Assembly (NCBI GenBank): GCA_948470565.1
Contig: CAOKPF010000016.1
Span: forward strand, 1 to 33,125
Direction of reading: 5' to 3'
DNA length: 33,125 nt
From: an uncultured Clostridium sp.
GTDB taxonomy: Bacteria; Bacillota; Clostridia; TANB77; CAG-465
Of this stretch, positions 6,926-16,514 are shown piece by piece (the first letter of the stretch is position 1; each line of letters starts with the position of its first letter). The translations under genes were made by a program, and so were the position numbers. The notes below the pieces were generated by a model. The model did no database searches. It had not been told where the DNA came from and worked only from the letters and a program-made list of their open reading frames with translations.

Positions 6926-7501
6926 TATTAAGAAATTCAGAGTACATATTTTGCAATTGTTCTATATCGGAAAATGAATTCCAATCTAAAGTATTAAAGA
7001 ATTTATCTTTAACTGTTCTAAAACATCTTTAAGCTTACCGTTTACCGCTTAGGAGTATATGGTTTTGCATGTATTAAGTGAATACCCAAATTAGCACATA
7101 TTAAAGATAATTGTTCATTTGAATAAGAAGAACCATTATCAACGTATAATACTTTTGGTATGCCATATATTTTTACTGCTTTTTTAAGAGCTTTTTGGAA
7201 AGTAATAGCATTATCATTGAATGTTAATATATATCCAACTACTAATCTTGATGCATCATCAATAATATGTATCAAATATACAGTTTGCATTATATTATTT
7301 ACTTTGATTTTCATTACATTTGAAGTATCAGCTTGCCAAATATCATTAGCTTTAGCAGCCTCATATGCCTTACATTCTAAATTATCGTTTGACGAGTTAA
7401 AACTTAGTCTATTAAGTCTCAAAAATCTGTAAAAGGTAGATAATGCAACATCAATTTTTCGTATGACTCCCATTGCACACAGTTCTTCATAAATCCCCCT
7501 T
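6917..7501 (-). pseudogene. Rve-fold DDE transposase/integrase pseudogene
   Basis: The longest intact part (7042-7473) holds a retroviral-integrase-fold transposase core: WQADTSNVMKIKV gives the first Asp, IIDDASRLVVGYI is the conserved strand, and VLYVDNGSSYSNEQLSLICANLGI gives the second Asp. Coding extends upstream in frame (GIYEELCAM) to about 7501 without an N-terminal DNA-binding region. After AKPYTPK the frame breaks; a second minus frame continues with CFRTVKDKFFNTLDWNSFSD, the expected next segment, and the catalytic Glu codon is lost at the break. It ends at the repeat near 6917. It is truncated at both ends and inactive. Confidence 0.8.
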
Positions 7502-7511
7502 TTTGTTAAAC

Positions 7512-7678
7512 GTCATTAACTTAAGTTATAACGCTTGAAAATAGTATGTTGAAAAGTACTGCTTACTCTTCACACTTCACGAAATAATTTGAAATATTAA
7601 TAATATTTAATTATTAAAAAATTGCATTAATATTTATATATCTAAGGTTTTAAATAAATATGAACTTAAGTTAGTGAC
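7512..7678. mobile_element. MITE-like element with terminal inverted repeats
   Basis: GTCATTAACTTAAGTT (7512-7527) and AACTTAAGTTAGTGAC (7663-7678) are inverted copies matching at 15 of 16 bases. They enclose about 135 bp of non-coding AT-rich DNA. The element begins where the transposase pseudogene loses its N-terminal coding. Confidence 0.5.
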
Positions 7679-7682
7679 ATTG

Positions 7683-7769
7683 CATAATTTTGGCTATTTT
7701 GAAGACGAAGAATTTTTGAAAAATAAAATGATTGATTTTGATTTCTGGATCAGCAGACTAAAAAAATAA
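7683..7769 (+). pseudogene. 3' end of a lost plus-strand gene
   Basis: Twenty-eight codons ending in TAA at 7767-7769 read FGYFEDEEFLKNKMIDFDFWISRLKK. They begin immediately after the MITE-like element and end 5 bp before a strong terminator, the pattern of a gene tail left behind by the insertion. The family is not recognisable. Confidence 0.35.
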
Positions 7770-7773
7770 ATTT

Positions 7774-7803
7774 AAAAAGCCTCATTTAACTATGGGGCTT
7801 TTC
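7774..7803 (+). terminator. Intrinsic terminator
   Basis: AAAAGCCTCAT and ATGGGGCTTTT form an 11-bp stem around TTAACT, followed by TTCG. It sits just after the 28-codon gene tail. Confidence 0.65.
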
Positions 7804-7962
7804 GTTTACATTTATAACTTCAAATTTTTTAACATTTTTCAAACTTTCTTTTTTACATTTAGGACAATAAATAGGAAAGTTTTTTTATATGGTATCAGGT
7901 CTCATTTTCAGTCATGTTTTATTTTCACAAATCGGACATTTAATCCACTCTAATTTTTTCAT
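7786..7962 (-). pseudogene. Cys-rich KTR protein pseudogene
   Basis: Minus-strand reading gives MKKLEWIKCPICENKT, stop, LKMRPDTI, stop, KNFPIYCPKCKKESLKNVKK. This is the Cys-rich KTR family, small zinc-ribbon proteins carried by Tn916/Tn1549-like elements. Both CxxC pairs are kept. The two in-frame stops lie where the family has Arg in KTR and usually Glu-Leu or Val-Leu in the DTxLKNFP block. There is no frameshift, so these look like substitutions in a decaying gene. Confidence 0.75.
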
Positions 7963-8003
7963 TATATTTAAGTCCATTCTTTCTTAAATAAATTGAAAAA
8001 ATA

Positions 8004-8957
8004 CTAATTATTTTTTTCTATATCTTGCCAATTTTTATTACTTAATATTTCGGCATTATCTCCAATAAATATTTTACCTGCTTCTTCATCATTTTGTAAT
8101 TGATACATAAACCACGCTGTCATATAAGAATCTGTCTTAACCAACATGTCTTCGTGTTCTGCGTCCTTAACTCTTGCGCGAATTTTAAGCACATCATTAC
8201 TCATTTTATTATAAGTGTCTATTATTGATTTTAATGGTGCTACTCCACCAAATTCTACTTCTATATCTATGGTTCCTGAATCATCTGAACTTCCTGTACC
8301 TGATGTCATAAAATATGGAATGTTAATTTTTTTAGCATCATATTCCCAACCCATATTTTTAGCAAGTAATGAATATGCAGCACTTCCTGTAAACATTGTT
8401 TTATAATATTTACCATTTTCAAATTCTGTTACTGCTCTTATTGCTCCAGCACCACCTTGTGAATAACCAACAATTCCAATATTATCTTTATCTATTTTAT
8501 TATAAAGAATACTATCACTTGTTAAATTTAACATATAATTAAGTGTCTTTGATGTTGATTCTCCAGTTCCTGTTCCACCATCTTCATTTCCTACTACAAC
8601 AAATCCCCAGGAAGCCAAACGCTTGAAAAATGGCTCATAATTTAATGATCTTGTATTACTAGCATTTACAACAATAATCACTGGATATTCTTTATTTTCT
8701 TTTTCTAGTTTGCTAGGATACCAAACTCTAACTTTTTTAATTGCTTTATTGTCGATCTTATAATCAACTTGTGATACCTCATATTTACCTAATCCTGCAT
8801 ACTTTTTTTCTAATTCACTATTAGTAGTAAAGTCTTCATAATAATTATCTTTAATGATCGGCTTCATAGAATTAAAATAATTCATAATGAATAATATAAC
8901 CAATAAAATAATAATAACTAAAATAATAATACCTATAACTTTTAACACTTTCTTCAT
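8004..8957 (-). CDS. Membrane-anchored alpha/beta hydrolase
   Basis: A 317-residue hydrolase of the dienelactone hydrolase/cutinase-like group. Residues 5-27 form one hydrophobic N-terminal helix that should anchor it with the enzyme outside the cell. The core shows YPVIIVVNASNTRS, WGFVVVGNEDGG, the nucleophile elbow GYSQGG (near residues 164-169) and a late acid/His region, KDAEHEDM. The likely triad is Ser of GYSQGG with the His of AEHED. A divergent TetR gene starts about 130 bp away, the usual layout for local repression. A truncated relative lies at 15974-16267. The substrate is unknown. Confidence 0.82.
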   Translation of the reverse strand: MKKVLKVIGIIILVIIILLVILFIMNYFNSMKPIIKDNYYEDFTTNSELEKKYAGLGKYEVSQVDYKIDNKAIKKVRVWYPSKLEKENKEYPVIIVVNASNTRSLNYEPFFKRLASWGFVVVGNEDGGTGTGESTSKTLNYMLNLTSDSILYNKIDKDNIGIVGYSQGGAGAIRAVTEFENGKYYKTMFTGSAAYSLLAKNMGWEYDAKKINIPYFMTSGTGSSDDSGTIDIEVEFGGVAPLKSIIDTYNKMSNDVLKIRARVKDAEHEDMLVKTDSYMTAWFMYQLQNDEEAGKIFIGDNAEILSNKNWQDIEKNN

Positions 8958-9088
8958 ACTTCCTTTTCTCCTCCTTGAAATATATCTCTTTTTCTGATAT
9001 ATTTAATTTATACAACAAGTGTAGCATATAAATTTTAGCGTTTCAATAGCAAAACTAATAAATGTAACACAAGGAGGCAAAGTGTAGC

Positions 9089-9567
9089 ATGGTGAAAAAA
9101 TTAGCAAAAGATTATATTACTGATGCTTTATTTATCTTAATGGAAAAAAAGATTATAAAGATATTACAGTTACTGATATAACTAATAAAGCAGGAGTTAA
9201 TAGAATAACTTTTTATCGTAATTTTGAAACTAAAGATGAAATAATCAATAAATATTTAGAAAAGTCTTTTAATGATTGGGGCAAAAAATGGGAAGAAAGT
9301 GGAGATACAAATATAGCACTTCAACTTTTTAAATATTTTGACACTAATAAAAATTTCATAGATATATTATATAAATCGAATTTGCAAAATTTCTTAATTG
9401 ATTATCTTGTTAAAATTTGTAACCCTAAAAGTGAAGAAAATAATATACTTGCATATTCTAAATCAATGTTTGCCTATGGTCTTTTTGGATTTTGTAATGA
9501 GTGGTATTTGAGAGGTATGCCTGAAACTCCTGAAAGTATAGCCGATTTGTTAAATAGTAAACAATAA
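9089..9567 (+). pseudogene. TetR family regulator with a -1 frameshift
   Basis: The ATG at 9089 follows AAGGAGGC. The first 19 codons read MVKKLAKDYITDALFILMEKK; the frame then fails at a run of seven A near 9152. One extra A would restore the expected helix-turn-helix (DYKDITVTDITNKAGVNRITFYRNF) and continuous coding to TAA at 9565. Total length would be about 160 residues, short for TetR. It sits divergently from the hydrolase and would be its local repressor. The lesion could be true decay, slippage in the A-run or a sequencing error in a homopolymer. Confidence 0.75.
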
Positions 9568-9783
9568 TAATATAAATTTATAGAAAAGCATTGATAAAAT
9601 TTACTCAATATTATAAAATAAATTTAGAAAGAGAGCAAAGTTCGTAACTTGTATGTGATTCGCTCCATTTAAAAATAGAGCGTAAATAAATGCTTTAATA
9701 TCAAGCATTATACGTTATTTAGACTGGTAAATAAAATAATGACCAGTACAAAATACCAGTACAAATAACTGTAGTGTCAATTA
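9568..9783 (+). other. Non-coding stretch with a leader remnant
   Basis: No gene is visible. A box CTCCATTT (9663-9670) preceded by AGTTCGTAACTTG, near-reverse complement of the CAACTTACG terminator arm in the leaders, suggests a rearranged piece of the leader family. AATGCTT/AAGCATT forms a hairpin near 9690-9710, and ACCAGTACAAA is repeated near 9742-9768. Confidence 0.35.
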
Positions 9784-9819
9784 GGACGTTCCATAAATAA
9801 ATGTTACAACTTTTATGTA
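9784..9819 (+). repeat. Left direct repeat flanking the TerB/ATPase/helicase operon
   Basis: The 36 bp starting GGACGTTCCATAAATAAATG match 15838-15873 at about 32 positions in the same orientation. A third partial copy is at 6904-6925. The sequence looks like the end of an insertion element. Confidence 0.65.
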
Positions 9820-10129
9820 ATGTTATAAAATTTAATTATCCATACATAATATAGATAAACCACATTATACTAATATATTCTAATTTTGTAATTTAATTTT
9901 ATGTATTCAGCTTATAGCATTTATTTTTGAAACGACATTAAGTTATTTCAAAATCTCTTTTAAAAAGCTCTTGAAAATATCATAGTATTAAATATGCGTT
10001 TTCTATAAATAGTCTACCACATTAAAGAATTATATTTTGTGCAAATGCTAAAAATAAGTTAAATATTTAAATAATTTAAAAGGTGAAAAGTGGTTAAGAA
10101 TTTTAAAAATGTACTTGTAAAATATAATA
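9820..10129. other. Non-coding AT-rich stretch
   Basis: I see no gene, clear promoter or structured RNA here. Confidence 0.5.
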
Positions 10130-10282
10130 TTTATGTTAAAGTTAAGACAATAAATTGATTAATCTTTGTATCAATCGTTAAAAGAAAAAAAAGTTCTAGG
10201 TACTACGATATTTACACCATTAAATAAAATCGCTGTACCAGACGAAAATATTGAAAATTCAACCGTAAAGGTTGATTTTTTT
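10130..10282 (+). promoter_or_regulatory. Leader RNA relative with terminator (leader family member C)
   Basis: Bases 10150-10200 closely match the 5' part of the leader at 6738-6790: TTGATTAATCTTTGTATCAA, then TCGTTAAAAG and an A-run. ACTACG and a CCATT box follow, then a terminator TCAACC (10259-10264) with GGTTGA (10270-10275) and a T-run. It lies about 270 bp before the TerB gene, which has its own promoter, so it may no longer control anything. Confidence 0.5.
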
Positions 10283-10488
10283 ATCTACATTATCTTGAAA
10301 AAAAGGTTATAGGTCATATGATTAGTTAACTAAGAAAAAAAAGTGCTTAAACACATTTATATATTATAATTGATGTAATCCTTATAAATGCGATGTTTCT
10401 CTGTCGTACTTTTCAGTCAAAATTACTTATGTTTATATTATTTCATTTAAGTCAAATTAATAAATTTGATAAAATTTACATAATGCCA
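10283..10488. other. Non-coding stretch before the TerB gene promoter
   Basis: No ORF with a ribosome binding site is present. TATAAT-like sequences occur near 10365-10371, with a weak hairpin near 10388-10411 followed by TTTT. Confidence 0.35.
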
Positions 10489-10517
10489 TTGAAAATTATG
10501 TAAATATGTAGTATAAT
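10489..10517 (+). promoter_or_regulatory. Promoter of the TerB/ATPase/helicase operon
   Basis: TTGAAA (10489-10494) and TATAAT (10512-10517) are 17 bp apart. The start codon at 10553 follows GGAG at 10541-10544. Confidence 0.7.
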
Positions 10518-10552
10518 AATCATTACAATAGTAAAGAATTGGAGTTAGTAAT

Positions 10553-12230
10553 ATGAATAAAAATATAGAAAATATATTAAGAGAACTGGCAGAATTCATA
10601 ATATCACGGTGAGAAAAATACAAAAAATACATATCAATCTGAAAAGATTAATCAAAAATCTGACGATGTTTATACAATATACAATAAATTCAGAAGTATT
10701 GAGCAGGACAATTTATTTAAACTATCAAATGAAGAGATCTTTTATAAACAAGCAAAATTTTTAGAGAATTTTGAATATAACTATAATGTTAATGAACGTA
10801 ACTCACATAGTTCACTTCTTCATACACGTACATATTTTAGATTTTCATTTGAAGATTTTGCAAATTATTTTTCATGGAGAACAAAAATAAGGCATGGTAT
10901 TTATGAAAGAATGGAAGATAATAGTCATCGAATATACATCAATGAATTATTAAATGGAATTGGATGCGATAATCAATTGGATACTATTGAAAAACTAATT
11001 GTGTTTTGGACTGAATATAGGAAGATATACCCTTACCTAGACAACATAATGCTAAAAGACATTGAAGAATACTATGTAATAAGTGATATAACCATACCAT
11101 ATTCAGAATTTATAAATAAGTTTCCTATAACTTACTCAAATGATACATTAATAGATATTTTACATGGTATATATTCAAATAAAATTGAATTTCTTAATAG
11201 CTTATCTTCATATAAAATATTGAAAAGTAAGCTATTAGAAACCAAGTATGGATATATATTAGATGAATGTATAAATGAAGTATTCACAACTTTAGAGCAA
11301 TTTTTATACTCAAAAAATATAGAATTAAAATATTTATTAATACAAAAGGATATATATTTTGACCATTGTAAACCGCTTTCAGGCTATACTATTTATAACA
11401 ATAATATTAAAAATAAGGAAGTAATAATAGATGAACTAAGCAAATATAAATGTGAAAACTCCAAATGGAGTTATATAAATTATTCTGTAAATTTTAAATT
11501 TAAATATACAATTAGCTATATATTAAAATTAATGGAATACTATGTTAGAGAATATTTAGGATATAGAAGTTTAAAATTTCCTGAAAAAGACAGCATTTTA
11601 AAGGAACCCTATTATACATATAAAATTAAAGAAGTAGTAAACGTTATTAAAAAATTATACAATATAAATTTTGATGAAATTATAAAACAAACTACTATTA
11701 ATTATTTGAAAAATTCAAATATACCACCTATGGTTTTTAACAAAAATAAAGATGAGATAAATGAATTTGACAAAGAAGAAAAGATTGATATTGTATTTGA
11801 CAAAGAAAAATTTAATAAAATAAGAGAAAAATCAGAAGAAATTCAAAAAGCTCTTATAGTTGAAGAAACTATAGAAGAAAACCATAACTTAAATGAAAAA
11901 TTACAGCAAAATACAAATAAAAATGAAAAAATTGTAGCAATATCAGAAATACCAACAAAAGAATCAGCAGATATTAACAACGGAGATATTTTCGAAAATT
12001 TTATATGTAATTTAACAATACCCGAGAAAGATATAATAAAGACTATTATACAAAAACAAAATGTAGAAATGCAAATTAGACAAATAGCGCAGCAACAAAA
12101 TGAAATGTTAGAAGTAATTGTCTCAAATATAAATGATAAAGCAATAGATACAATTGGAGACACAATTATAGATTTAAACACACAATCTATATATGAAGAT
12201 TATGAAAATGATATTAAACAAGTATTATAG
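10553..12230 (+). pseudogene. sngA: TerB-domain protein, Shango SngA-like, with apparent frameshift near its start
   Basis: The best start is ATG 10553, with promoter and GGAG site, but that frame stops at TGA 10610-10612 after 19 codons. The next frame is open from 10602 and encodes the conserved TerB N-terminal block FEDFANYFSWRTKIRHGIYERM followed by YINELLNGIG. An internal ATG at 10911 would start after FSWRTKIRHGIY, so a one-base shift near 10600 is the simplest reading, giving about 558 residues. The C-terminus is acidic and helical (TerB-C-like). TerB, BrxD-like ATPase and helicase in this order form the Shango anti-phage system. If translation begins at 10911 the protein is a 439-residue fragment. 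Confidence 0.72.
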
Positions 12231-12246
12231 AAAGGAGTAATTTATT

Positions 12247-13569
12247 ATGACTATAAAAGTACCAAGAAGAATAGCAACTACATTAATGAATTCATTAAAA
12301 GGAGGAGTTGTACCAAGAATAGGATTAGGATATATTGCAGTAGGAAGAGAACAAGAAATAAAAGCATTATTAAATGATGTGGATATAATAGAAGATGGAG
12401 GATCTACTTTTAGATTTTTAGTTGGAAGATATGGTAGCGGAAAAAGCTTTTTATTACAAACAATAAGAACTCACGTTATGGATAGAGGATTTGTTGTAAT
12501 AGATGCGGATCTATCTCCAGAAAGAAGATTAATGGGAACAAAGGGACAGGGGCTTGCTACATATAAAGAACTTATTCAAAATATGTCTACTAAGACAAAA
12601 CCTGATGGACAAGCTCTCCCTTTGATATTAGAAAAATGGATATCAGGTATAAAGACAGAAACAATGCAAAAATTAGATCAGAGTGTAAATGAACTAGAAT
12701 TTTCTAAAGAAGTGAAAAGAAAAATATTTGAAAATATTAATGCACTTGAAGGAATGGTTCATGGATTTGATTTTGCAAAAGTAGTTGTAATGTATTATGA
12801 GGCATATGAAGAGGCAGATGATGAGAAAAAATCAAAAGTATTAAAGTGGTTTAGAGGAGAATACTCAACTAAAACAGAAGCAAAACAAGAATTGGGTATT
12901 AACATAATAATAACTGATGATAATTGGTATGAATATGTAAAATTATTTGCGGCATTTTTAGTAAATGCAGGATATAAAGGTATGTTAATTTTGATTGACG
13001 AGTTAGTGAATTTATATAGAATACCTAATGCTGTAACAAGACAATATAATTATGAAAAAATTCTAATGATGTATAATGATACACTTCAAGGAAAAGCAAA
13101 GCATTTAGGAATTATTATGGGTGGAACGCCACAATGTGTAGAAGACACGAGAAAAGGAATTTTTAGCTATGATGCTCTACGTTCAAGATTAACAGAAGGA
13201 AAATTTGCAACTGAGGACACAATAAATTTATTATCACCAATTATTAGGTTAAAACGTTTGACTCCAGATGAAATGTACATTCTAACCGAAAAATTAAGAG
13301 ATATTCATTCAGATTTGCATAACTATCAAAGCTCATTAACGCAAAACAATCTAATGGATTTTATAAAAATTGAATATGAAAGAGTTGGTGCAAATACAAA
13401 TATTACCCCAAGAGAAGTAATACGTGACTTTATTGAATTACTAGACATTTTATATCAAAATCCAAACAAATCATTTGAAGATATTATAGGAAATGATAAG
13501 TTTGAATTTACTGAAGGTGATAATACTGAAAAAGATGAAAATAAAGAATTTGAAGATTTCGAAATTTAA
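12247..13569 (+). CDS. sngB: BrxD-like P-loop ATPase (DUF2791), Shango SngB-like
   Basis: A 440-residue ATPase of the DUF2791/BrxD family. It opens with PRRIATTLMNSLKGGVVPRIGLGYIAVGREQE, the family N-terminus. The Walker A motif GRYGSGKS is at residues 60-67, and Walker B (MLILIDELVNLY) is near 244-254. The GTPQCVEDTRKGIFSYDALRSRL block and LSPIIRLKRLTPDEMYILTEKL complete the signature. In BREX type 2 and Shango this ATPase works with an Lhr-type helicase, probably as an oligomeric nucleic acid sensor or motor. It is 16 bp after the TerB gene and 25 bp before the helicase, with an AGAAAGGAG site. It is the only intact gene of the three. Confidence 0.9.
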   Translation: MTIKVPRRIATTLMNSLKGGVVPRIGLGYIAVGREQEIKALLNDVDIIEDGGSTFRFLVGRYGSGKSFLLQTIRTHVMDRGFVVIDADLSPERRLMGTKGQGLATYKELIQNMSTKTKPDGQALPLILEKWISGIKTETMQKLDQSVNELEFSKEVKRKIFENINALEGMVHGFDFAKVVVMYYEAYEEADDEKKSKVLKWFRGEYSTKTEAKQELGINIIITDDNWYEYVKLFAAFLVNAGYKGMLILIDELVNLYRIPNAVTRQYNYEKILMMYNDTLQGKAKHLGIIMGGTPQCVEDTRKGIFSYDALRSRLTEGKFATEDTINLLSPIIRLKRLTPDEMYILTEKLRDIHSDLHNYQSSLTQNNLMDFIKIEYERVGANTNITPREVIRDFIELLDILYQNPNKSFEDIIGNDKFEFTEGDNTEKDENKEFEDFEI

Positions 13570-13594
13570 AAATTGAAAGGAATAATTAATAAAT

Positions 13595-15749
13595 ATGTTT
13601 GAACAATTAGCGCCATTTATACAAGAATATATTTATAAAAATAGCTGGAGTGAAATAAGACCTATTCAAGTTGCAGCATATGACTTGATACTTAATACAG
13701 ACGATAATATATTATTAGCCTCAGCAACCGCTTCTGGAAAAACAGAAGCAGCTTTTTTACCTATATTAACTGATATGTATCAAAATCCTGGAAAATCAGT
13801 ATTTGTATTGTATATTAGTCCACTAAAGGCTTTAATAAATGACCAATTTATCAGAATTGATGAAATTTTGAAAGAAACAGATATAAACGTAACAAAATGG
13901 CATGGCGATGTACCACAAAATATAAAGAATAAATTATTTAAAAATCCTAATGGAATATTACAAATAACACCTGAATCCTTAGAAGCTATGTTGATGAAAA
14001 ATTCAAATAATATTCAAAAACTGTTCTGCGATTTACGTTATATTGTAATAGATGAAATTCATTATTTTATGAATGATGATAGAGGTTTACAACTTCTATG
14101 CATTTTGGAAAGAATACAAAGATTAATAAAAAAACAACCAAGAAGAATAGGATTGTCAGCTACGCTAGGGGATTATAGTTTAGCTAAAAAGTGGTTAAAT
14201 TCTGGAACACAAAGAAAATGTAGTTTGCCAAATATTCCAGAAGAGAAAAGAAAGATAAGACTGGGAATTAAATATATTGAAATAGAAGAAAATATAAATA
14301 AAAATGATACATCAATAATAGACTATTATAAAATGTTATATGAGAAAACTCTTGATAAAAAATGTATTATATTTTCTAACTCCAAATCTGAAGTTGAAGA
14401 TATTATATCTCATTTAAAAAAGATAGCAAAATACAAGAAAACAAATGATGTTTACTATGTTCATCATGCTAATATTTCACAAACTCTTAGAGCGCAAACA
14501 GAAGAAAAAATGAAACACGAACAGCAAATGGCTGTTACTGGTGCAACTGTTACACTAGAATTAGGAATAGATTTGGGAAGATTAGATAGAATTATTCAAA
14601 CTGGCTCTCCTTTTACAGTATCAAGTTTTGTCCAAAGACTTCGGAAGAAGTGGTAGGAGAAATAATCCATCTGAAATGTTATTTTTCTTTAAAGGAGAAA
14701 AAAATAATAAACAAAAAGAATTCTATGAAATGATTGATTTTGAACTTATAAAATGTATTGCTATTATTGAATTATACATAAAAGAAAAGTGGATAGAGCC
14801 AATGGATAAAAATACCATTCCATTCTCACTATTATATCACCAAACAATGAGCTATCTATATAGCATAGGAAGTTGTAAACCTAATGAATTAGCAAAACAA
14901 ATTTTAACATTAACTCCATTTAAACAAATTGAAGCAGATGATTATAAAAAAATATTACGTTACTTATTAAAAATAGGACAATTAGAATTAGATGAAGATG
15001 GTAATTTTCTTATAGGTTTGAATGGTGAGAAAATAGTTAATAACTTTCAATTTTTCTCTGTGTTTAGTACACCTATTGAATATTCAGTAAGGGAGGCTTC
15101 ACAAGAAATTGGAACTGTTCAAATATCATATCAAATAGGTCAACAATTTAGTCTAGCAGGATTTACATGGAAAGTGATAGATGTAAATGAGGAGAAAAGA
15201 TATATATTTGTAAAGAAAATTGGTGGTACTTCAAAGGCAAATTGGAGTGATGATGGTGATTTTTATATATCTACTAAAATTATGAAGAAAATGCAACAAA
15301 TTTTAAGCGATGATGAAGAATACAGATACTTAGATGAAACTAGTCTAACAAAATTAAACGAGGCAAGAGCATTGGCAAGAAATACAAATATATTAAAAGA
15401 AAAAGTTGTACCATGTGTAGAAGGATTATATTATATATTCCCTTGGCTTGGCACAAAAGAGATAACTGCACTTAAATATAGTTTAGAACAGCAATATAAT
15501 ATAGACTCTCAAATTAAATATAATAAGGGAATACCTGTATTAATGCATATAAAAACTGATAAGAGTGTATATGAAATAAATGAATTATTGGAAAAAATAA
15601 GGAAGGATAAAATTGATAAATTTAAATTTAACTTACCAGATACAGTTGAAAAGTCTAGTAAATATAACAAGTTCATTCCACATGAGCTGCTCAAAAAGCA
15701 ATTTATACAAGATATTATTAATATAGAAGGAATGCAAGAAAATCTTTGA
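13595..15749 (+). pseudogene. sngC: DEAD-box helicase, Shango SngC-like, frameshifted in motif VI
   Basis: A superfamily 2 helicase of about 717 residues if read through. The first segment (to 14656) has motif I ATASGKTEAAF (residues 43-53), LYISPLKALINDQF, motif II DEIH (near 152) and motif III SAT (near 187), then motif V GATVTLELGIDLGRLDRIIQTG. At QRL the frame fails: an extra base near 14642 gives QRLRKKW and a stop, while the other frame reads FGRSGRRNNPSE, exact motif VI. Coding then continues to 15749 with a C-terminal domain of winged-helix and Lhr-like type. The extra base would remove the arginine fingers of motif VI, so a true frameshift abolishes activity. Confidence 0.85.
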
Positions 15750-15837
15750 TATTATAAAATTGTTTGTATAGAAGATATAAAATAATATTTGCATATATAA
15801 AAAACTACTTAAATTTTAACTGGAGAATTAGTTCAAG

Positions 15838-15873
15838 GGACCTTTCATAAATAAATATTACAACTTTTATTTA
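15838..15873 (+). repeat. Right direct repeat flanking the TerB/ATPase/helicase operon
   Basis: GGACCTTTCATAAATAAATA and the following 16 bases are a near copy of 9784-9819. Here the repeat is also the left part of a 48-bp palindrome closed by GTCCC near 15880-15884. Confidence 0.65.
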
Positions 15874-15973
15874 TAGTAAGTCCCCCGTTTATTGTAATTT
15901 AGCTAAATACTAAAGTCTTAAAATAAGAAATCTTATTATAAGCATTTAAAATGCAATAAGAATAAAAAATATA

Positions 15974-16267
15974 TTATTTTAAATCTAATTTCTGATCCTG
16001 ATATAAACTATTATTCATAATTTCTACATTCTCGCCAATAAATGCTTTTGCAGCTTCCTCATCACCCTGTAATTGCCACATAAACCATGCTGTTACATAA
16101 CCATCAGCCGAATATAGCATTTGTCCATGTCCAGCTCCAATTCTTCTCATCATTACTTTTGGCGATGATATTTTATTATACATAAGTATCATTTTTTCAA
16201 TAGGTATAACTAATTGTGTTTCAAAGTCATCTCCAGTTCCTGCTATCATTAATATGGGAATATTTAT
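15974..16267 (-). pseudogene. C-terminal fragment of an alpha/beta hydrolase
   Basis: The last 98 or so residues of a hydrolase related to the one at 8004-8957. Shared blocks are NIP.(F/L)M..GTG, YNK(I/M)S, and TAWFM(W/Y)QLQ(G/N)DEEA.K.FIG(E/D)N.EI. Coding runs upstream to about 16267 (FINIPILM) and then stops matching, so the nucleophile region is missing. It lies just outside the right direct repeat. The sequences differ enough that this is an older paralogue, not a recent copy. Confidence 0.75.
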
Positions 16268-16312
16268 AAAAATGCTATTTTTGACTTTTCACCTAATAGC
16301 AAAATAAATATT

Positions 16313-16480
16313 ATGCTTACAATATATTCAAATAAAATTCACTCTAATGTTGTTCTTACTACATTTGCTAAACATAATGTATATAATTTACCTCTTCCAA
16401 AATATATAGAAACAGCAATATATGAAAGTTCATTTTCAAAACAAAGTGAATTTATAGAAAAAATACAAATTATCCAATAA
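16313..16480 (+). pseudogene. Short coding remnant, 55 codons
   Basis: ATG 16313 to TAA 16478-16480 reads MLTIYSNKIHSNVVLTTFAKHNVYNLPLPKYI..., which looks like true protein sequence (the tail of a larger gene). There is no ribosome binding site. It begins near where the hydrolase fragment breaks off, so both are probably debris of one rearrangement. Family not recognised. Confidence 0.35.
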
Positions 16481-16514
16481 ATTTTGTCAAATAAGTAATG
16501 TTTTACTTCACGAT

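Noticed and set aside
10191-10215. PreQ1 riboswitch
   Set aside because: GTTCTAGGTAC recalls the preQ1-I stem, but the loop and pseudoknot partner do not follow, and the segment aligns better to the leader family.
10600-10615. UGA read as Trp in the TerB gene
   Set aside because: Reading through UGA in that frame soon meets UAA, and other genes use UGA as stop and UGG for Trp.
10447-10632. Minus-strand 61-codon ORF
   Set aside because: It overlaps the promoter and start of the TerB gene, has no ribosome binding site and reads as AT-rich filler.
14628-14660. Programmed frameshift in the helicase
   Set aside because: No slippery heptamer, stimulatory hairpin or internal Shine-Dalgarno is evident, and the shift lies within a catalytic motif.
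10553-15749. BREX type 2 locus
   Set aside because: BrxD-like ATPase and Lhr-like helicase occur in BREX, but pglX, pglZ and pglW are absent and a TerB-domain gene is present, which fits Shango.
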